From positions 1 to 6,701 of the forward strand of contig JAAYGJ010000122.1 of the NCBI GenBank assembly GCA_012727745.1: a stretch of 6,701 bases of DNA. Direction: 5' to 3'. Of the stretch, positions 4,808 through 6,701 are shown piece after piece (the first letter of the stretch is position 1; every line of letters begins with the position of its first letter). This DNA is from Clostridia bacterium. GTDB taxonomy: Bacteria; Bacillota; DSM-521; Neomoorellales; Neomoorellaceae. The notes beneath the pieces are model-generated. The model saw nothing but the letters and a program-made list of their open reading frames with translations, did not search any database and had not been told where the DNA came from. The translations under genes were made by a program, and so were the position numbers.

Positions 4808-6472
4808 CTATTCTACTGAAACCAGGAAGTGATATACCGGCTGACCGCCGTAATGGAGTTCAATCTCCATCTCCGGGAAAACACCCTGCAGGTACTCCTG
4901 AATGGAGCGGGCCTCGGCCTCTGCCAGCCCGGCACCAAAATAAAGGGTAGCCAGCTCCGTCTCCGGCCCGGCCAGGTAAGCAAGGAGCTGCTCCAGTACC
5001 TGCTCCAGTTCAGGCGCGGCCGCTACCATTTCACCGCTGGCCAGGGCCATAAATTGCCCTTTAAGGACAGCAATGCCATTGACACTGCTGTCCCGCACCG
5101 CCAGGGTCACCTCGCCGCAGGAGACAGCCCTCATGGTCTCCTGCATACGGGCATAGTTTACGGCCGGGTCGTCATCAGGGTTAAGGCCGACCAGAGCATT
5201 GATACCCTCTACTACACTGCAACTGGGCAGCACCAGCACTTCTTTGACAGCCAGACTGCGGGCTTGTTCGGCAGCCAGAATAATGTTTTTATTATTCGGC
5301 AGCAAGATAACTGTTTCAGCGGGGGTGGCTTCGATTGCCTTAAGCAGGTCCTGGGCACTGGGGTTCATGGTCTGGCCGCCCCGGACAACCTGGTCGGCGC
5401 CCATGCTTTTGAAGATGATTTCAATACCCTCCCCCTGGCCCACAGCAACTATCCCCAGGGGTTTTAACGGACCGGAGGCGATAGGCCCGGCGTCTACCGG
5501 CAGAACAGGTTGCCCTGCAGCGCCATGCTGCCTTCCAGCCTGCCGTTCCATATTATCGATGCAGATTTCCTCCAGGGATCCGTACTTCAGGCAGCACTCC
5601 ATTACCAGCCCCGGGTGGTTGGTATGGATATGTACCTTGGCCAGCCGGTCATTCCCCACTACCATCAAACAATCACCGTACGGCCCCAGTTCCCGCCGCA
5701 GGGTCTCCAGGGAAATCTGGTTGCCGCTCAAAATAAATTCAGTACAGTAGGTGTACTCCAGCTCGCCGTCAAAGGCCATTGCCGTACTGCTGCTGACAAA
5801 CTGCCGCTGCTGCTCGGCTGCCACCTCAAAAAGCTCCACTTCTTTAGCCAGGGCCGCATCCCTTAAAGCTTTGATAAAGCCCTCCAGGATAACTACCAGG
5901 CCCTGGCCGCCGGCATCAACCACACCCGCCTCCTTGAGCACGGGCAGCATTTCGGGAGTCTGGTGCAGGGCCCGTAGCGCCCGGCGGTGGGCCAGGACAG
6001 TCGCCCTTACCAGGTCGCGGCTGCGTCCCATCGTATCAGCAAAAGATTCCACCAGTTCGCGACAGACAGTGATAATCGTACCCTCCACCGGGTTGGTGAT
6101 TGCCTGGGTAGCTTTTTCCAGCCCCCGGCGGAAAGCAGCAGCCACGTCCTTCAAAGTAGCCCGCTCCCGGTCAGCCAGCACATCAGCAAAGCCGGCTACA
6201 ATCTGAGACAGGATAACCCCCGAGTTGCCCCTGGCGCCCAGCAGGCAGCCCCCGGCGGCAGCCTGAGCCACCAGACCGATATTATCGTTTAACTTGCGGC
6301 GGGCTTCGCGCATTCCCTCCAGCAGGGTATAGTACATGTTAGTGCCCGTATCCCCATCCGGCACCGGAAAAACATTCAGGGCATCAATTTCATTTTTACG
6401 GTCAGCCAGCATATTAGCGCTGCCCACCAGCATCGCGTACAGTTCACGACCGTTAAAAGAATGTATCCTCAA
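4808..6472 (-). CDS. fakA: Fatty acid kinase subunit FakA (DAK2/YloV family), upstream copy
   Basis: A 554-residue full-length FakA, first gene of the four-gene operon. The domain order is as in its paralogue. The DhaL-like kinase domain has NVFPVPDGDTGTN (33-45), GARGNSGVILSQ (79-90) and AGVVDAGGQG (182-191). The middle domain has predicted zinc ligands C243 (YCTEF) and H281/H283 (VHIHTNHPG). The DegV-like C-terminal domain has GGQTMNPSAQD (365-375), LPNNKN (391-396) and RDSSVNG (460-466). It ends in YGGQPVYHFLVSVE, identical in the other copy. The 11 extra residues fall mostly in the linker at about 311-335, which is Pro/Gly/Ala-rich and the least conserved part. The TTG start (6472-6470) has ribosome binding site GGAGG (6483-6479) 6 nt upstream. 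Nothing suggests loss of function. Confidence 0.93.
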   Translation of the reverse strand: MRIHSFNGRELYAMLVGSANMLADRKNEIDALNVFPVPDGDTGTNMYYTLLEGMREARRKLNDNIGLVAQAAAGGCLLGARGNSGVILSQIVAGFADVLADRERATLKDVAAAFRRGLEKATQAITNPVEGTIITVCRELVESFADTMGRSRDLVRATVLAHRRALRALHQTPEMLPVLKEAGVVDAGGQGLVVILEGFIKALRDAALAKEVELFEVAAEQQRQFVSSSTAMAFDGELEYTYCTEFILSGNQISLETLRRELGPYGDCLMVVGNDRLAKVHIHTNHPGLVMECCLKYGSLEEICIDNMERQAGRQHGAAGQPVLPVDAGPIASGPLKPLGIVAVGQGEGIEIIFKSMGADQVVRGGQTMNPSAQDLLKAIEATPAETVILLPNNKNIILAAEQARSLAVKEVLVLPSCSVVEGINALVGLNPDDDPAVNYARMQETMRAVSCGEVTLAVRDSSVNGIAVLKGQFMALASGEMVAAAPELEQVLEQLLAYLAGPETELATLYFGAGLAEAEARSIQEYLQGVFPEMEIELHYGGQPVYHFLVSVE

Positions 6473-6492
6473 GCAAATCCTCCATTCAGGGC

Positions 6493-6508
6493 CAAAGCAT
6501 TTGCTTTG
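6493..6508. promoter_or_regulatory. 16-bp palindrome in the fakA leader, candidate operator
   Basis: CAAAGCATTTGCTTTG is a perfect inverted repeat with 7-bp arms and a 2-bp centre. It lies between the predicted -10 at 6542-6537 and the fakA ribosome binding site at 6483-6479, starting about 22 bp after the expected transcription start. Its size and symmetry suit a dimeric repressor such as a MarR- or TetR-type lipid regulator, but I cannot match it to a known consensus such as FapR. It is not present before the downstream fakA. Confidence 0.5.
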
Positions 6509-6526
6509 TCAAGCTACTGCTTAAGA

Positions 6527-6559
6527 AATTCGCTACATTATAAAAAATACCTCTTTTTG
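6527..6559 (-). promoter_or_regulatory. Promoter region and conserved block upstream of the first fakA
   Basis: On the - strand CAAAAAGAGGTATTTT (6559-6544) is followed by a perfect -10 TATAAT (6542-6537) and then GCGAATT (6533-6527). The -35 is weak: TTCCGA (6565-6560) at 17-bp spacing, or CCGACA at 15 bp. A better TTGACT (6574-6569) is too far, at 26 bp. An activator or a non-consensus -35 is possible. The flanking strings recur before the second fakA, so they may carry regulatory information. Confidence 0.6.
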
Positions 6560-6586
6560 TCGGAAAATAGTCAAGCACTAACCGCG

Positions 6587-6700
6587 TTAACTCCTTTTAG
6601 CCCGGCCGGCCACTCCTGCCGCTTCCCCGCCGGCCAGCCGCTGGTAAATCGTCCTCTCCACCAGCCACAACCCTGCAGCTCCTATATTATTATGCCCAAA
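6587..6700 (-). CDS. C-terminal end of an upstream gene, possibly a ROK/ASKHA-type kinase
   Basis: An open - strand frame enters from the right edge and gives 37 residues before TAA (6589-6587). The visible tail begins FGHNNIGAAGLWLVER and ends in a basic stretch (GRAKRS). The N-N-I-G-A-A-G-L pattern resembles the last helix of ROK-family sugar kinases, which often end in a LGxxAGxxGAA-type segment, but this is a short and weak match and other ASKHA proteins are possible. It ends 114 bp before the first fakA start, with no clear terminator between, so read-through into the fak operon is possible. The gene is truncated by the window, not broken. Confidence 0.45.
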   Translation of the reverse strand, partial: FGHNNIGAAGLWLVERTIYQRLAGGEAAGVAGRAKRS

Positions 6701-6701
6701 A

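Noticed and set aside
4829..6206. Long + strand open frames opposite the upstream fakA
   Set aside because: Antisense shadows of a conserved coding region, with Ser/Arg-rich low-information sequence and no start signals.
6507..6574. TTGACA (6512-6507) and TTGACT (6574-6569) as -35 elements for the first fakA
   Set aside because: The first has only CTGAAT at 17-bp spacing, and transcription would start in the ribosome binding site. The second is 26 bp from TATAAT, too far for sigma-A.

Overview
The window looks like chromosome from a fairly GC-rich, Clostridia-type Firmicute. Moorella or a related thermophilic acetogen is my best guess, an inference from gene content and style rather than from a marker gene. 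Supporting points are strong AGGAGG-type ribosome binding sites, several TTG starts, a YvrJ-family microprotein, a Bacillus-type LexA box, and paired DAK/DegV fatty acid kinase genes. No rRNA, tRNA, CRISPR array, transposase or phage gene is visible.

Left part, + strand (1-1228). Three genes run rightward: a 76-residue protein with two CxxC pairs (29-259), a 45-residue YvrJ-family membrane microprotein (307-444), and a 212-residue protein that resembles the competence regulator ComK (590-1228). Between the last two lie a REP/MITE-like hairpin with 19-bp arms (454-527) and a compact sigma-A-type promoter. The 17-bp spacer of that promoter is almost entirely a LexA operator (CCGAACAAATGTTCGG, 543-558). 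The ComK-like gene is therefore predicted to be SOS-controlled, which is the most interesting observation in the window.

Right part, - strand (6472 down to 1253). Four genes form a tandem duplication of a two-gene fatty acid kinase module, in the order fakA, fakB, fakA, fakB. FakB (DegV family) binds a fatty acid and FakA phosphorylates it to acyl-phosphate, which feeds PlsX/PlsY phospholipid synthesis. Both FakA copies keep the nucleotide-binding and predicted zinc-binding residues. The two FakB copies differ at the conserved C-terminal fatty-acid-binding loop: the upstream copy has Tyr where the family has His. Both fakA genes are preceded by a shared upstream block (CAAAAARAGGTATTTT followed by GCGAATT), so the duplicated unit seems to include its control region. 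A hairpin at 1232-1252 separates the two convergent gene sets and should terminate the - strand operon.

Right edge (6587-6700, - strand). The last 37 codons of another gene enter the window, perhaps a ROK/ASKHA-type sugar kinase, but too little is visible for a firm call.
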